A stretch of 52,763 nucleotides of DNA from Actinomycetes bacterium (GCA_021828475.1 JAJZIY010000017.1:1-52763); one strand, 5' to 3'. Positions 16,661 to 25,615 are shown, counted from the first letter of the stretch. Notes: generated by a model from the letters alone, not told the origin. Made by a program: numbers and translations.

Positions 16661-18235
16661 GTGTTGAACAGCGAAGGGCCCAGGTACTCGCGGCGCGACC
16701 TGTTGCGCCTGGGCGGAGGTGCAGTTGCCGGGTCGGCTGCCGCCTACCTGCTGTCCGCTTGCGGGAGCGCCGCCGAGGCCAGTGTCGACCGCACGACGAC
16801 CGCCACCCGCCGCCCGGCAGCGAAAGCCGCGTCGCCCAAGCTCGCCAGCCGTCCGACGGTGGCCTCCGGGCCGGTCCAGAGCTACCGCTCACGCCCGGAC
16901 CTGAGCCCGGCAACGATCACCATCAACACCTACAAACCTGGGCAGACGCCCGGCCTGATCTTCATGGACTCGCACAACGGCGTAGGCCAACAGGGCCCGA
17001 TGATCCTGGACCAGACCGGCCAGCTGGTATGGTTCAAGCCGCTCTCGGCCAACCGGTCGCCGTCGGACCGGGCCTTCAACGTGCTGGTACAGACCTACCA
17101 GGGCAAGCCGGTGCTGACCTGGTTCGAGGGTGCCGTCGTCAACGGGCACGGGGTGGGTGACTACGTGATCGCCGACACGTCCTACCGGGAGATCACGAGG
17201 GTCCGGGCGGCCAACGGCTACCAGGGTGACCTGCACGAGTTCCTCATCACGCCCCAGGGCACCGCTTTCCTCACCTGCTACGGGACAGCCCACGCCGACC
17301 TGCGGCCGTTCGGCGGCCCGGCCAACGGCGCCTACTACTACGGCGTGGCTCAGGAGCTCGATCTGAGCACGGGCAAGGTGCTCTTCGAGTGGCGCAGTGA
17401 CGAGCACGTGCGCCTCGACGAGTCCTACGCCCCGATAATCCAGAAGGATGCGGTGCCGTGGGACTATTTCCACATCAACTCGGTGTCGCCGGACACCGAT
17501 GGCAACGTGCTGATCTCTGCGCGCTGCACTTACACCGTCTACAAGGTCGACCGCCGCAGCGGTAAGGAGATCTGGCGCATGGGCGGCAAGCAGAGCGACT
17601 TCAGCTTCGGGCCCGGTGCCCATTTCTCGTGGCAGCACGACTCTCGCCGCCAGGCGGACGGCACGATAACCATTTTCGACAACGGTGCAGGTTTCTTCCG
17701 CACCGAGAGCCAGTCCAGGGGGCTGGTCCTGAACCTGGATCTGAAGTCCAAGCGGGTGAGCCTGGTGCGCCAGTACCTGCACCCGGGTGGGCCGGTGAGC
17801 GCTGCCGCCCTGGGCAGCGTGCAGGTGCTCCCAAACGGCCACGTCTTCATGGGATGGGCCGTCGACGCCGGCTTCAGCGAGTTCGGCCCCGACGGTGAGG
17901 TGCTCCTCGACGGGCAGCTGACGGCCCCGTGTGAGTCGTACCGAGCCTTTCGCCAGACGTGGCACTCGCAGCCGACGAAGCCGCCGGCGGTGGTCGCTCG
18001 GCGCTCCGGCGCCGCGATGACGGTCTACGCCAGCTGGAACGGTGCCACCGAGGTACGGAGCTGGCTCGTGCTCGGCGGGGCCGGCCCAAGTTCGCTGAGC
18101 CCGCTCGGTACCGCACCCAAGGCCGGCTTCGAGAGCCAGGTCCAGGTGCCCTCGGCGACTGCCTACGTCGCTGTGCAGGCCCTTTCCTCCAAGGGCCAGG
18201 TGCTCGGCCGCTCGAGCACCGTCCGCGTCTCCTAG
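16661..18235 (+). CDS. Arylsulfotransferase-family lipoprotein (ASST-like), Tat-exported
   Basis: A 524-residue exported protein. A twin-arginine signal SRRDLLRLGG (R11, R12) leads to the lipobox LLSAC with C34, so it should be a Tat-translocated, lipid-anchored protein. The body is a beta-propeller of the Arylsulfotrans/ASST family, with repeated blade segments such as QGPMILDQTGQLVWFKPL and the conserved histidine regions WDYFHINSV and FSWQHDSR. ASST enzymes transfer sulfate from a phenolic ester to an acceptor phenol through a sulfo-histidine; which histidine acts here is not proven. GTG 16661 has AGGAGA six bases upstream. The short-spaced PadR and two-component genes downstream suggest a shared transcript. 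The substrate is unknown. Confidence 0.9.
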   Translation: MLNSEGPRYSRRDLLRLGGGAVAGSAAAYLLSACGSAAEASVDRTTTATRRPAAKAASPKLASRPTVASGPVQSYRSRPDLSPATITINTYKPGQTPGLIFMDSHNGVGQQGPMILDQTGQLVWFKPLSANRSPSDRAFNVLVQTYQGKPVLTWFEGAVVNGHGVGDYVIADTSYREITRVRAANGYQGDLHEFLITPQGTAFLTCYGTAHADLRPFGGPANGAYYYGVAQELDLSTGKVLFEWRSDEHVRLDESYAPIIQKDAVPWDYFHINSVSPDTDGNVLISARCTYTVYKVDRRSGKEIWRMGGKQSDFSFGPGAHFSWQHDSRRQADGTITIFDNGAGFFRTESQSRGLVLNLDLKSKRVSLVRQYLHPGGPVSAAALGSVQVLPNGHVFMGWAVDAGFSEFGPDGEVLLDGQLTAPCESYRAFRQTWHSQPTKPPAVVARRSGAAMTVYASWNGATEVRSWLVLGGAGPSSLSPLGTAPKAGFESQVQVPSATAYVAVQALSSKGQVLGRSSTVRVS

Positions 18236-18253
18236 CCCGGGACCGGCGGCAGC

Positions 18254-18556
18254 GTGCGCGAGTTCCTGAGGGGCGCCGTGCGCCTGCACGTGCTGCACCA
18301 CGTGGCCGACCGGGAGGTCAACGGTGCCTGGATGGCCGAGGAGCTCGGTCGCCACGGCTACAAGATCAGCCCGGGGACCCTCTACCCGACGCTGCACAGG
18401 ATGGAGGACGAGGGCCTTCTGGTCTCGCGCCGCTTGGTCCGCTCGGGCCGCTCCATCCGGCTCTACGGCATCACAGCCGTCGGCCGTGCGGCTCTGGCAG
18501 AGGAGAGGGCGGTCCTGTCCGAGCTGGCGCGAGAGGTGCTGGGGGACGGGCATTGA
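18254..18556 (+). CDS. PadR family transcriptional regulator
   Basis: This 100-residue single-domain PadR regulator is mostly winged helix. The sequence reads LHVLHHVADREVNGAWMAEE, then ISPGTLYPTLHRMEDEGLL, the recognition helix and PTL-Y motif that define the family, then the wing RRLVRSGRSIRLYGITAVGR. It lacks the long C-terminal dimerisation helix of subfamily 1, placing it in the short subfamily-2 class. It starts at GTG 18254, 18 bp after the arylsulfotransferase stop, and its own stop overlaps the next start (TTGA). It is therefore wedged between an exported enzyme and a two-component system in one apparent operon. The ligand and operator are unknown. Confidence 0.9.
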   Translation: MREFLRGAVRLHVLHHVADREVNGAWMAEELGRHGYKISPGTLYPTLHRMEDEGLLVSRRLVRSGRSIRLYGITAVGRAALAEERAVLSELAREVLGDGH

Positions 18557-19245
18557 GGGTCCTGCTGATCGAAGACGAGTACCACATGCGCGAGGCCCTC
18601 TGTCGCGGGCTGCGCGAGGAGGGCAACGAGGCAGTCGGTGCGGCAACTGGCAGCGAGGGCCTGCGCCTGGCGCGCGACGAGGGGTTCGACGTCATCGTCT
18701 GCGACATCCTCCTTCCCGGGCTGAACGGGTTCCAGATCTGCCGTCGTCTGCGCGAGCAGGGCGTATGGACGCCGATCCTCATGCTCACCGCAAAGGACGG
18801 CGAGTGGGACCAGGCCGAAGCCCTGGACGCTGGGGCGGACGACTACCTGACCAAGCCCTTTTCATATGTTGTGCTCAAGGCCCATCTGAGGGCCCTGGTC
18901 AGGAGAGGTGCCAAGTCGGCCACGGCCGCGGGAGACGTGTTGCGTTGGGGCGACCTCGTCCTCGACCGCCGGGCACACCGTTGCAGCCGGTCGGGCAGGG
19001 ACGTCGATCTCTCCCACCGGGAGTTCGACCTCCTGGCGGAGCTGATGGCGAGCGGGGCGCGCGCCGTCTCCAAGGCGGAGCTGCTGGAGCGGGTGTGGGG
19101 CCCCACCTTCAACGGAGACCCCAATATTGTCGAGGTCTACATGGGCTACCTGCGGCGCAAGGTCGATGCCCCTTTCGGGCGCCGGACGATCGAGACCGTC
19201 CGCGGCGTCGGCTACCGTCTCGCCGAGGTCGACGCCGGTGGGTGA
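18553..19245 (+). CDS. OmpR/PhoB-type response regulator
   Basis: 230 residues. The receiver domain has acidic residues E7/D8, phospho-acceptor D51 in IVCDILLPGLNGF, and the conserved TKPF lysine. The C-terminal winged helix includes LSHREFDLLAELMASG and VEVYMGYLRRKVD, then TIETVRGVGYRL. It starts at TTG 18553, which overlaps the PadR stop by four bases (TTGA); this is a rare start codon but the coupling and frame are clear. It ends eight bases inside the kinase gene. It belongs to the arylsulfotransferase-PadR-regulator-kinase series. The target promoter may be that of the arylsulfotransferase or of the small secreted protein downstream; this is inference. Confidence 0.94.
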   Translation: MRVLLIEDEYHMREALCRGLREEGNEAVGAATGSEGLRLARDEGFDVIVCDILLPGLNGFQICRRLREQGVWTPILMLTAKDGEWDQAEALDAGADDYLTKPFSYVVLKAHLRALVRRGAKSATAAGDVLRWGDLVLDRRAHRCSRSGRDVDLSHREFDLLAELMASGARAVSKAELLERVWGPTFNGDPNIVEVYMGYLRRKVDAPFGRRTIETVRGVGYRLAEVDAGG

Positions 19246-20704
19246 GGCCGGGCGCGCCCGGTTGTGGCGCTGGCTTGGGGCGGTCAGGGCCCGCGCAAGC
19301 ATCGTGTCGGTCCTGGCGGTCGGTGGTGCGCTCGCTGCCACCTCGTTCAGCGTGCTCGCTCTGTTGCGCGGAAGCCTGGACCGAAGCGACACAAACACCG
19401 CCCGCTCGGAGGCGATGATCGTCGCCTCCATAGCGAGCACGCGCGGTACGCAGGGGATCCTTCACCACCCGTTCCCCAATTCCATCGAGGAGATGGCGGT
19501 GCAGCTTGTCGACCTGCGCGGTGCCGTCCTCACCTCCAGCCGCAATGTCGAGGGCGAGCCCGCGATGGTCACCAGCGTCCCCGCCAGTGGCCACTTCGTC
19601 GTGTCGAGCGACGTGCTGTTGCGGGTACGCCGCTTCACGGACATAAACCTTCACCTCGACAACCGTTTCGTGGTGGCCGCCCTGGGGGTGCGGGCGCCGC
19701 TGTTCTCGGGCGCTGTGCTGGTCGCCTACTCCCTCGGCGCGGCGGACCACGCTGTGGACATCGTCGAGGTGGTCCTGGCCATCGCTGCACCCGCTCTGTC
19801 CTTGCTTGTCGGCGCCCTCGTGTGGTGGCTGACGGGCTGGGCGTTGAGACCGGTCGAGGTGGTGCGTTCGGAGGTGGAGCGCTACTCGGCCACAGATCTG
19901 GCGCGCCGCGTACCCGAGCCGCGCGTCCGTGACGAGGTCGGAAGGCTGGCACGCACGATGAACGACATGCTCGGCCGCCTCGAGGCCGCTTCTGCCCGTC
20001 AGAGACGGCTCCTGTCGGACGTGTCCCACGAACTGCGTAACCCGCTCGCAGCCCTGAGGGCCCAGCTCGAAGTCATGGCCGAGCACCCTTCCGACATCAC
20101 GGCGAGCCTGCTGGCTCACCCCTTGGCCGATGTCGACAGGATGAGCCGGATGGTGGACGACCTGCTGACGCTCGCCCGCATCGACGAGGGTGCCTGGCAC
20201 CTTCGGATGAGCGAGGTCGACATGGACGAGATCGTCCTCTTCCATGCCGACCGCCTCCGGCTGGTGTGCGCTGTGGAGGTTTCGGTGCGCGGCGTCAGCG
20301 CCGCCCGGGTAGTGGGTGACGAGGCGCAGCTCAGCCGGATGGTCGCCAACCTGGCCGACAATGCGGCTCGCTATGCCGCCTCGATCGTCGAGTTCGCCGT
20401 GTCCATCGTTGCAGGCAACTGCGAACTGCGGGTGCGTGACGACGGACCGGGGGTACCACCCGACGAGCGCGAAAGGATTTTCGGGCGGTTCGTCCGCTTG
20501 GACGAGTCCCGCCCGCTGGAGGGCGGTGGCGCGGGTCTCGGGTTGTCCATCGTGAAGGAGATCGTCTCGGCCCACGGGGGCGACGTATGGGTCGAGGACG
20601 CCGGGCCCGGGGGTGGCGCCTGTTTCCGGGCCCGCTTCCCGGCCGGGGCGCGCACGCCCGGCGCCATCGTCATCCCGGACGTGGCCCCGAGCCAGCTTCC
20701 CTGA
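19238..20704 (+). CDS. Sensor histidine kinase with HAMP domain
   Basis: 488 residues from GTG 19238. The first TM is at about residues 22-44, followed by an extracytoplasmic sensor region of about 130 residues and a second TM near 175-200. A HAMP linker (WALRPVEVVRSEV) follows. The HisKA box SDVSHELRNPLAAL carries H264, and the HATPase domain has NLADNAARYA, DDGPGVPPDERERIF and GAGLGLSIVKEI. It overlaps the response regulator by eight bases. The periplasmic-side region has no recognisable PAS or Cache signature. The kinase would phosphorylate the adjacent regulator; the signal is unknown. Confidence 0.95.
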   Translation: MGEAGRARLWRWLGAVRARASIVSVLAVGGALAATSFSVLALLRGSLDRSDTNTARSEAMIVASIASTRGTQGILHHPFPNSIEEMAVQLVDLRGAVLTSSRNVEGEPAMVTSVPASGHFVVSSDVLLRVRRFTDINLHLDNRFVVAALGVRAPLFSGAVLVAYSLGAADHAVDIVEVVLAIAAPALSLLVGALVWWLTGWALRPVEVVRSEVERYSATDLARRVPEPRVRDEVGRLARTMNDMLGRLEAASARQRRLLSDVSHELRNPLAALRAQLEVMAEHPSDITASLLAHPLADVDRMSRMVDDLLTLARIDEGAWHLRMSEVDMDEIVLFHADRLRLVCAVEVSVRGVSAARVVGDEAQLSRMVANLADNAARYAASIVEFAVSIVAGNCELRVRDDGPGVPPDERERIFGRFVRLDESRPLEGGGAGLGLSIVKEIVSAHGGDVWVEDAGPGGGACFRARFPAGARTPGAIVIPDVAPSQLP

Positions 20705-20837
20705 GCCGTCCCCCGCTTGCCCGACGTTCTCAGTGATCTCTCAGCGCGCCCACGCCCGGGCGGCACCTGCCTGTACTCCTGGTAGCGAAGACAAACCCGA
20801 CCGGGGCCGCTCAGGCCTCGTCATACGAGGAGAAGAG

Positions 20838-21173
20838 ATGAAACTGTCGCACGTAGTCAAGAGCGTCGCCCCATTGACGATGGCGCTCGGTATGGCCGCC
20901 GGAGCAGCTCTCGTCCCCGGCACGGCCATGGCGGCAACCAGGCACGTGGCGAAAGTGCACACCTCCGTGAAGGCCGGGGTGCCCTGCACCAAGGCGGAGC
21001 TGCACAAGACCGACAAGGTGGGCAAGGAGGTCCTCGTCTGCGAGAAAGCCGGTGCAGCCTACAAGTGGGAGGCTCACAAGAACGTGGCACGCAAGGCGGA
21101 GGCCAAGGGTAAGCCGGCCGCGACCAAGACCGGCGCCAAGGGCAAGACCGGCGCCAAGGACAAGAAGAAGTAG
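20838..21173 (+). CDS. Small secreted protein with Cys pair and lysine-rich tail
   Basis: 111 residues, family not recognised. The signal peptide is clear (MKLSHVVKSV, then a hydrophobic Ala-rich run, cleavage near AMA-ATR, residues 30-33). A small module of about 35 residues follows with C50, C68 and W77. These are spaced like the C...G...L.C....W mini-domain seen in many secreted actinobacterial proteins and could form one disulfide. The last 25 residues are Lys/Gly/Ala repeats (KTGAKGKTGAKDKKK), strongly basic and probably disordered. That would suit binding to anionic wall polymers or nucleic acid. ATG 20838 has a good GAGGAGA site. It lies 133 bp after a kinase gene and 21 bp before a glycosidase gene. 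Confidence 0.85.
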   Translation: MKLSHVVKSVAPLTMALGMAAGAALVPGTAMAATRHVAKVHTSVKAGVPCTKAELHKTDKVGKEVLVCEKAGAAYKWEAHKNVARKAEAKGKPAATKTGAKGKTGAKDKKK

Positions 21174-21194
21174 AGCCGGGCGAAGGGGGGCGGC

Positions 21195-23378
21195 GTGCCC
21201 TTCCGGGGGCTGCTGGCCCTGTCCTTGCTGGGGGCATCGGTGCTGCCCATCGGTGCCCCCCTCGCGCCCGCTCGCGGGGCGCTCCCACCAGCGGGCTCCG
21301 GCCGACCCGCTGCGGCGCCGGGCCCCGGCAGGGCGCAGGGCCGCACGGCGGAGCGTGCCGTGACCCAGACCGGCGGGCCTCTCGGGCCACAGCCGAGCCG
21401 GGTGACGGTGGGCATCGTGGTAGGTTCCCGGCCCGGCGCCCTGGTGAGCCCTCACCTGTTCGGTGCCAATCTCTTGTGGGCCTACAACGCCGAGGGGTCC
21501 TTCGACAGCCGCACGGGTCGCTTCTACCCCGGTTTTGTCGCTGCACTGCGCCGTATCGGGGTGACTGCGCTGCGCTACCCCGGCGGGACGACCTCCGACA
21601 GCTTCTTCTGGGAGCGCGCTGTCGGGCCGGTTGCAGCACGCCGCCCCAACGAACCCTATGGAATGCAGGCGACCGCCCGTTCCTCGATCTGTTGCGTCCT
21701 GGACGGGCCGGCCCCGTCACTGGTGGGGCCGGACGAGTACGGTCGGCTGCTCGGAGCCCTCGGGGCACAGGGGACGGTGACGGTCAACTTCGCCACCGGC
21801 ACGGCCACCCAGGCAGCGGACTTCGTCGCCTATATGACAGCGCCTCTCGCGCACCGACCGGACCACAACCCCTCCAGCCCAGGGTACTGGGCTGCCCTCA
21901 GAGCCCGCGACGGCCATAGCGCTCCGTACGACGTCCGGTACTGGGAGGTTGGTAACGAGCAGCTGTTCCCCGGCCAGTACGGTTGGCGTTCGGGGGGGGT
22001 GGTCCGTCTCGGGGCCGGTGCAGGCCAGTGCCCGCCCGGCCAGGTGGCGACGTGCCTCTACGTGTACGGCGGTACGACTGCCTTCTTCGGGCAGCGGGTG
22101 GGAAGGTTCGCCGACCAGTTGCCTTTCGCGTCCCTGTCAGCGGGCACTGCGGGGCAGAGGTTCTACGTGTACTTCCCTCCGATCGTGCCACACACACTGA
22201 GCGTGTTCGTGGCAGGGCGGCGCTGGTCGGCTGTCGGCGACCTGGCAGTCGCTCCCCCTGGTGCGCCGGTCTACTCGTACGACAACGCCAACGGCGAGAT
22301 AGCTTTCGGGAACGGTCGTCACGGCGCTGTGCCGCCCGCAGGGTCCCTTGTCACGGCCAGCTACCAGTCGGGGCCGCACCAGGGGTTCCTCGAGTTCTAC
22401 CGAGCCATGAAGAGGATGGTGCCGGCGGCCCAGGTGTGCGAGAGCGAGGAGACCGACCAGGCCTTCCTGGCCTTGATGGGCAGTCGCCACCGCTACGACT
22501 GCGTCGAGCTGCACCTTTACGCCCGTCCGAGCGTCGCGCCGGGCAACCTGGTCGCCTACGACGGCCAACTCATGGCATCGGTGGCCAACCAGGGAGCTGC
22601 GCTGGCAGGCTTGCAGAGCGCTGTTCGCCGCTACTCCGGCCGGCCGGTGCCGGTGGTGGTGACGGAGTACGGCCAGCTCGTCTCGCCCGTGCCGTCCCAG
22701 GATCCCCAGTTCAACCTCTCTCTCGAAGAGGGCGTCTTCAACGCCGCCCAACTGGTGCAGTGGGCGCTGCACGATGTCCCCTTGGCGGAGAAGTACCTGG
22801 CCGTATCGGCGCCCTTTCCATTTCGTCGGTACGCGACCGTTGCCGACACGAACACGGCCATGGTGGAGTCCGGGCTCAGTGTCTTCAGCGCCATGGTGGT
22901 GCACCGCGGGCTACGTTTCGTGGTCGAGCCGAGCGGGGAGGCCATCGGTTTGCTTCGGCGTTTGGCCGGCTACCGCCTCCTGCCGCTCTCCTGGCGTGAG
23001 CCGGGTGGGCGTGGCGGAGCGCGACCGGCGCAGGCCTATGCCATGGCGGCGGCAGTACCCGGGGGCGGGCTTGCGCTCGCTGTGGTCAACGGCGACCCTG
23101 GGCGAGCGCTGGCAGTCCGGGCCGTAACAGCTCTAGCTGGCCGCTACTGCGACGTGACCTCGGCTGTGCTCGACGGGCCGGCGGCCACGGCGTACAACAC
23201 GCCGGCGCACCCCTTTGCCGTCGGCGTGTCCTCCGCTGCGGCCGTAGTGGGGTGCCGGGCTTTCGCGTGGTCCTTCCCCGCCCATTCTGTTTCGGTCCTC
23301 CTGCTTGCGCCCAGGCGTGGGGCGCTGGTGGCCGTGGCAGGCCTCAACGCGCACCTGGGAGCGGCGTCAGCGCCGTGA
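21195..23378 (+). CDS. Secreted GH51-like (alpha-L-arabinofuranosidase-type) glycoside hydrolase
   Basis: A 727-residue protein with a probable signal sequence (residues 1-30) and a TIM-barrel of the clan-A retaining type. HLFGANLLWAYNAEG and LRYPGGTTSDSFFWE resemble the N-terminal strands of GH51-like enzymes. YWEVGNE gives the acid/base E255, and VVVTEYGQ gives the nucleophile E491. The 236-residue distance is unusually long because of an inserted segment (about residues 290-380) with a FGNGRHGAVPPAGSLVTASY motif of beta-rich type. A C-terminal beta domain ends the protein. Arabinofuranosidase is the best guess; related families (GH39, GH30, GH79) share the same motif layout. GTG 21195 follows a GGGGGG stretch and lies 21 bp after the small secreted gene. 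Confidence 0.83.
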   Translation: MPFRGLLALSLLGASVLPIGAPLAPARGALPPAGSGRPAAAPGPGRAQGRTAERAVTQTGGPLGPQPSRVTVGIVVGSRPGALVSPHLFGANLLWAYNAEGSFDSRTGRFYPGFVAALRRIGVTALRYPGGTTSDSFFWERAVGPVAARRPNEPYGMQATARSSICCVLDGPAPSLVGPDEYGRLLGALGAQGTVTVNFATGTATQAADFVAYMTAPLAHRPDHNPSSPGYWAALRARDGHSAPYDVRYWEVGNEQLFPGQYGWRSGGVVRLGAGAGQCPPGQVATCLYVYGGTTAFFGQRVGRFADQLPFASLSAGTAGQRFYVYFPPIVPHTLSVFVAGRRWSAVGDLAVAPPGAPVYSYDNANGEIAFGNGRHGAVPPAGSLVTASYQSGPHQGFLEFYRAMKRMVPAAQVCESEETDQAFLALMGSRHRYDCVELHLYARPSVAPGNLVAYDGQLMASVANQGAALAGLQSAVRRYSGRPVPVVVTEYGQLVSPVPSQDPQFNLSLEEGVFNAAQLVQWALHDVPLAEKYLAVSAPFPFRRYATVADTNTAMVESGLSVFSAMVVHRGLRFVVEPSGEAIGLLRRLAGYRLLPLSWREPGGRGGARPAQAYAMAAAVPGGGLALAVVNGDPGRALAVRAVTALAGRYCDVTSAVLDGPAATAYNTPAHPFAVGVSSAAAVVGCRAFAWSFPAHSVSVLLLAPRRGALVAVAGLNAHLGAASAP

Positions 23379-23449
23379 GGGTCGGCGCAGGTTCCGTGGT
23401 CCGCCGGGGACCGCAAGATGCTTGCCGTCCCCGATGGGTGCCGGCCCGC

Positions 23450-23965
23450 TCAGTCCTGCCGGCGCGCTGCGCCGGCGCGCTCGTGGGCCAGTAGCCAGGA
23501 CTTGCGGTCGAGACCGCCGGCATAGCCGCCCAGGCCGCCCCCGCTGGCGACGACCCGGTGGCAGGGGACGATTATCGCTACCGGGTTGCGCCCGTTGGCC
23601 AGGCCCACGGCCCGGCAGGCCCGTGGCCTGCCGACCGCAGCCGCAAGCTGCGCGTAGCTGCAGGTGCCGCCGTAGGGGATGGCGCGTAGGCCGGCCCAGA
23701 CCTGGCGCTGGAAGTCCGAGCCGCCCAGGTCGACAGACACGTCGAAGTCGGTCAGTTCGCCGGCGAAATAGGCGTCCAGCTGTGCCGTGACATCGGCGAA
23801 CTCGCCCGGTGCGGTGACCCATTCGCTCCCCGGAGCCGGCACGTGTGCTGCGTCCTGCATGTAGAGACCGGTCAGGCGGCCCGAACGCGAGGTGAGGGTG
23901 AGCGGTCCGATCGGGCTCACAACAGTGGTGGTGAGGGTGAGCTGGCCCGAGCCGGGCATCTGCAT
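23450..23965 (-). CDS. ogt: Methylated-DNA--protein-cysteine S-methyltransferase
   Basis: This suicidal O6-alkylguanine repair protein of 171 residues transfers the alkyl group to its own cysteine. The active-site motif VPCHRVV carries C135. SYAQLAAAVGRPRACRAVG holds the helix-turn-helix with the arginine finger, and NPVAIIVPCHR follows. The catalytic domain is preceded by a short N-terminal RNase-H-like domain, as usual. ATG 23965 is chosen because AAAGGA lies seven bases upstream. It is 78 bp downstream of the Ada-AlkA gene on the same strand, so the two probably form an alkylation-damage operon in which Ada supplies the methyl-sensing activator. It converges on the GH51-like gene. Confidence 0.93.
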   Translation of the reverse strand: MQMPGSGQLTLTTTVVSPIGPLTLTSRSGRLTGLYMQDAAHVPAPGSEWVTAPGEFADVTAQLDAYFAGELTDFDVSVDLGGSDFQRQVWAGLRAIPYGGTCSYAQLAAAVGRPRACRAVGLANGRNPVAIIVPCHRVVASGGGLGGYAGGLDRKSWLLAHERAGAARRQD

Positions 23966-24043
23966 TTCGCTGTCCTTTCTGATGTGCGCACCGGGAGTGC
24001 TGACTGCGGGCCGGAGGGTTGCCCGGTGGCGCGCCGACGACAC

Positions 24044-25615
24044 TCAGGGAGTTGTGGTCCGGGGCGGTGAGGATGGTCGCTCCGGCCCTGCCGGCACCGG
24101 GAAGCGGTTTATGGGGTGGTCCAGGGTCGCCCACAGGTATTGCGTCGCATACGAGCGCCATGGGCGCCACTGCCGTGCCCGTATGGCCAGTGCCGCCCTG
24201 GAAGCCGGCAGGCCGATGGAGGCCGCTCCCCGCTCGAGCCCTCCGTCGCCGAGCGGGAGTGCGTCAGGGTCGCCCAGCCCCCGCATGGCCACGATCTCGA
24301 CCGTCCAGGGGCCGACGCCCGCGATCGAGGCGAGGGTGCGCCGCGCTGCCTGCCAGTCGGCGCCCGGCCCGAGGTCCAGGTCACCGTTCGCCAACTTGGC
24401 GACGACGGCACGGACAGCCGCGGCTCTGGAGGCCGGCATGGCCAGGTGGGCGCCGGGATCGGCCACGAAAGCCTCCATCAGTTCCGCTGTGGTCGGGAAC
24501 ATCCGGCTCAGGACGCCTTTGGGGTCCTCGGCCGCCGGCCCCGCGATGGCGGCGAGCCGGCCACCCAGGGCCCTCGCCGCCGCGGTGGAGACCTGCTGGC
24601 CGAGCACGGCCCGCACCGCCATCTCCTCGGCGTCGGCGCAGCCGGGTACGCGACGCCCCGGCGCCTCGGCGACCAACGCTGCCAGGTGGGGATCGGAGCC
24701 CAAGACCTCGCCGACGGCCACCGGGTCGGCATCCAGGTCGAGGAGCCGGCGGCATCGGGCCACGGCAACGCCGAGGTCCCTCATGTCCGCCAGGACTACC
24801 TCGGCGGCGATGTGGCCCTGGGCGGGCTCCAGCGAGACGATGGCAGCGCCGTGGGGGAGCCGCAGGGTGCGCCGGTAGCTCGTTCCCCGCACCTCCTCGA
24901 CGCCGGGGACGGCCGTCGCGGCCAGGTGGCCGAACAGGTTGTCGGCGCGGAACGGTTCCCGATAGGCCAGGCGCAGGCGCACGGCCTGTGCGGTGGCCGC
25001 CCCCGGCCTCGTGCCCACGCCCGGTACCTGCGGGCCGCTGCGACGGCCACTGGAGAGGGCCCGGGCCCGCAGAGCACCCGGTGTCGTGTCGAACACGGCG
25101 CGGACGGTGTCGTTGAACTGGCGGACGCTCGAGAACCCGGCAGCGAAGGCCACGTCGGCGAACGCCAGGCTCGTGTCCTCGATCAGAGCCCTGGCCGATT
25201 GCGCCCGCTGTGCCCGGGCCAGGGCGACAGGGCCGGCTCCGGTGCCCTCGACCAGGATGCGCTCGACCTGGCGGCGGCTGTAGCCCAGCCGGCCCGCCAG
25301 GCCGGACAATCCCTCTCGGTCGATGGTCCCGTCCGCGATGAGGCGCATGGCCCGGGCGACAGCGTCGTCCCGGTAACTCCACTCGGGCGAACCGGGGCTG
25401 GCGCTCGGGCGGCACCGCTTGCAGGCCCGGAAGCCGGCGTCCTGCGCTGCTGCAGCGGTGGGGTAGAAGCGCACGTTCTCCCGGCGCGGCGCCAGCGCTG
25501 GGCAGCTTGGTCGGCAGTAGATCCCGGTCGAGGTGACGGCGGTGAAGAACCAGCCGTCGAAGCGGGTGTCCCGGGACCGCACCGCCCGGTAGCAGCGTTC
25601 GAAGTCTTCGACCAC
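24044..25615 (-). CDS. Ada-AlkA fusion: methylphosphotriester sensor, AraC HTH and 3-methyladenine glycosylase
   Basis: A 523-residue fusion with three modules. The N-terminal Ada zinc domain has four cysteines, C34 and C38 (YCRPSC) and C65 and C68 (CKRC), at the same spacing as E. coli Ada C38/C42/C69/C72. C34 is therefore the predicted methyl acceptor. An AraC-type HTH follows (LAGRLGYSRRQVERIL, then FADVAFAAGFSSVRQFN). The C-terminal half is an AlkA-type glycosylase with AVLGQQVSTAAARAL, the helix-hairpin-helix IAGVGPWTVEIVAMRG, and the catalytic aspartate in DPDALPLGD. Ada-AlkA fusions are common in Actinobacteria. The start is GTG 25615; ATG 25617 is in another frame. It probably activates its own operon and ogt after methylation damage. 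Confidence 0.95.
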   Translation of the reverse strand: MVEDFERCYRAVRSRDTRFDGWFFTAVTSTGIYCRPSCPALAPRRENVRFYPTAAAAQDAGFRACKRCRPSASPGSPEWSYRDDAVARAMRLIADGTIDREGLSGLAGRLGYSRRQVERILVEGTGAGPVALARAQRAQSARALIEDTSLAFADVAFAAGFSSVRQFNDTVRAVFDTTPGALRARALSSGRRSGPQVPGVGTRPGAATAQAVRLRLAYREPFRADNLFGHLAATAVPGVEEVRGTSYRRTLRLPHGAAIVSLEPAQGHIAAEVVLADMRDLGVAVARCRRLLDLDADPVAVGEVLGSDPHLAALVAEAPGRRVPGCADAEEMAVRAVLGQQVSTAAARALGGRLAAIAGPAAEDPKGVLSRMFPTTAELMEAFVADPGAHLAMPASRAAAVRAVVAKLANGDLDLGPGADWQAARRTLASIAGVGPWTVEIVAMRGLGDPDALPLGDGGLERGAASIGLPASRAALAIRARQWRPWRSYATQYLWATLDHPINRFPVPAGPERPSSPPRTTTP

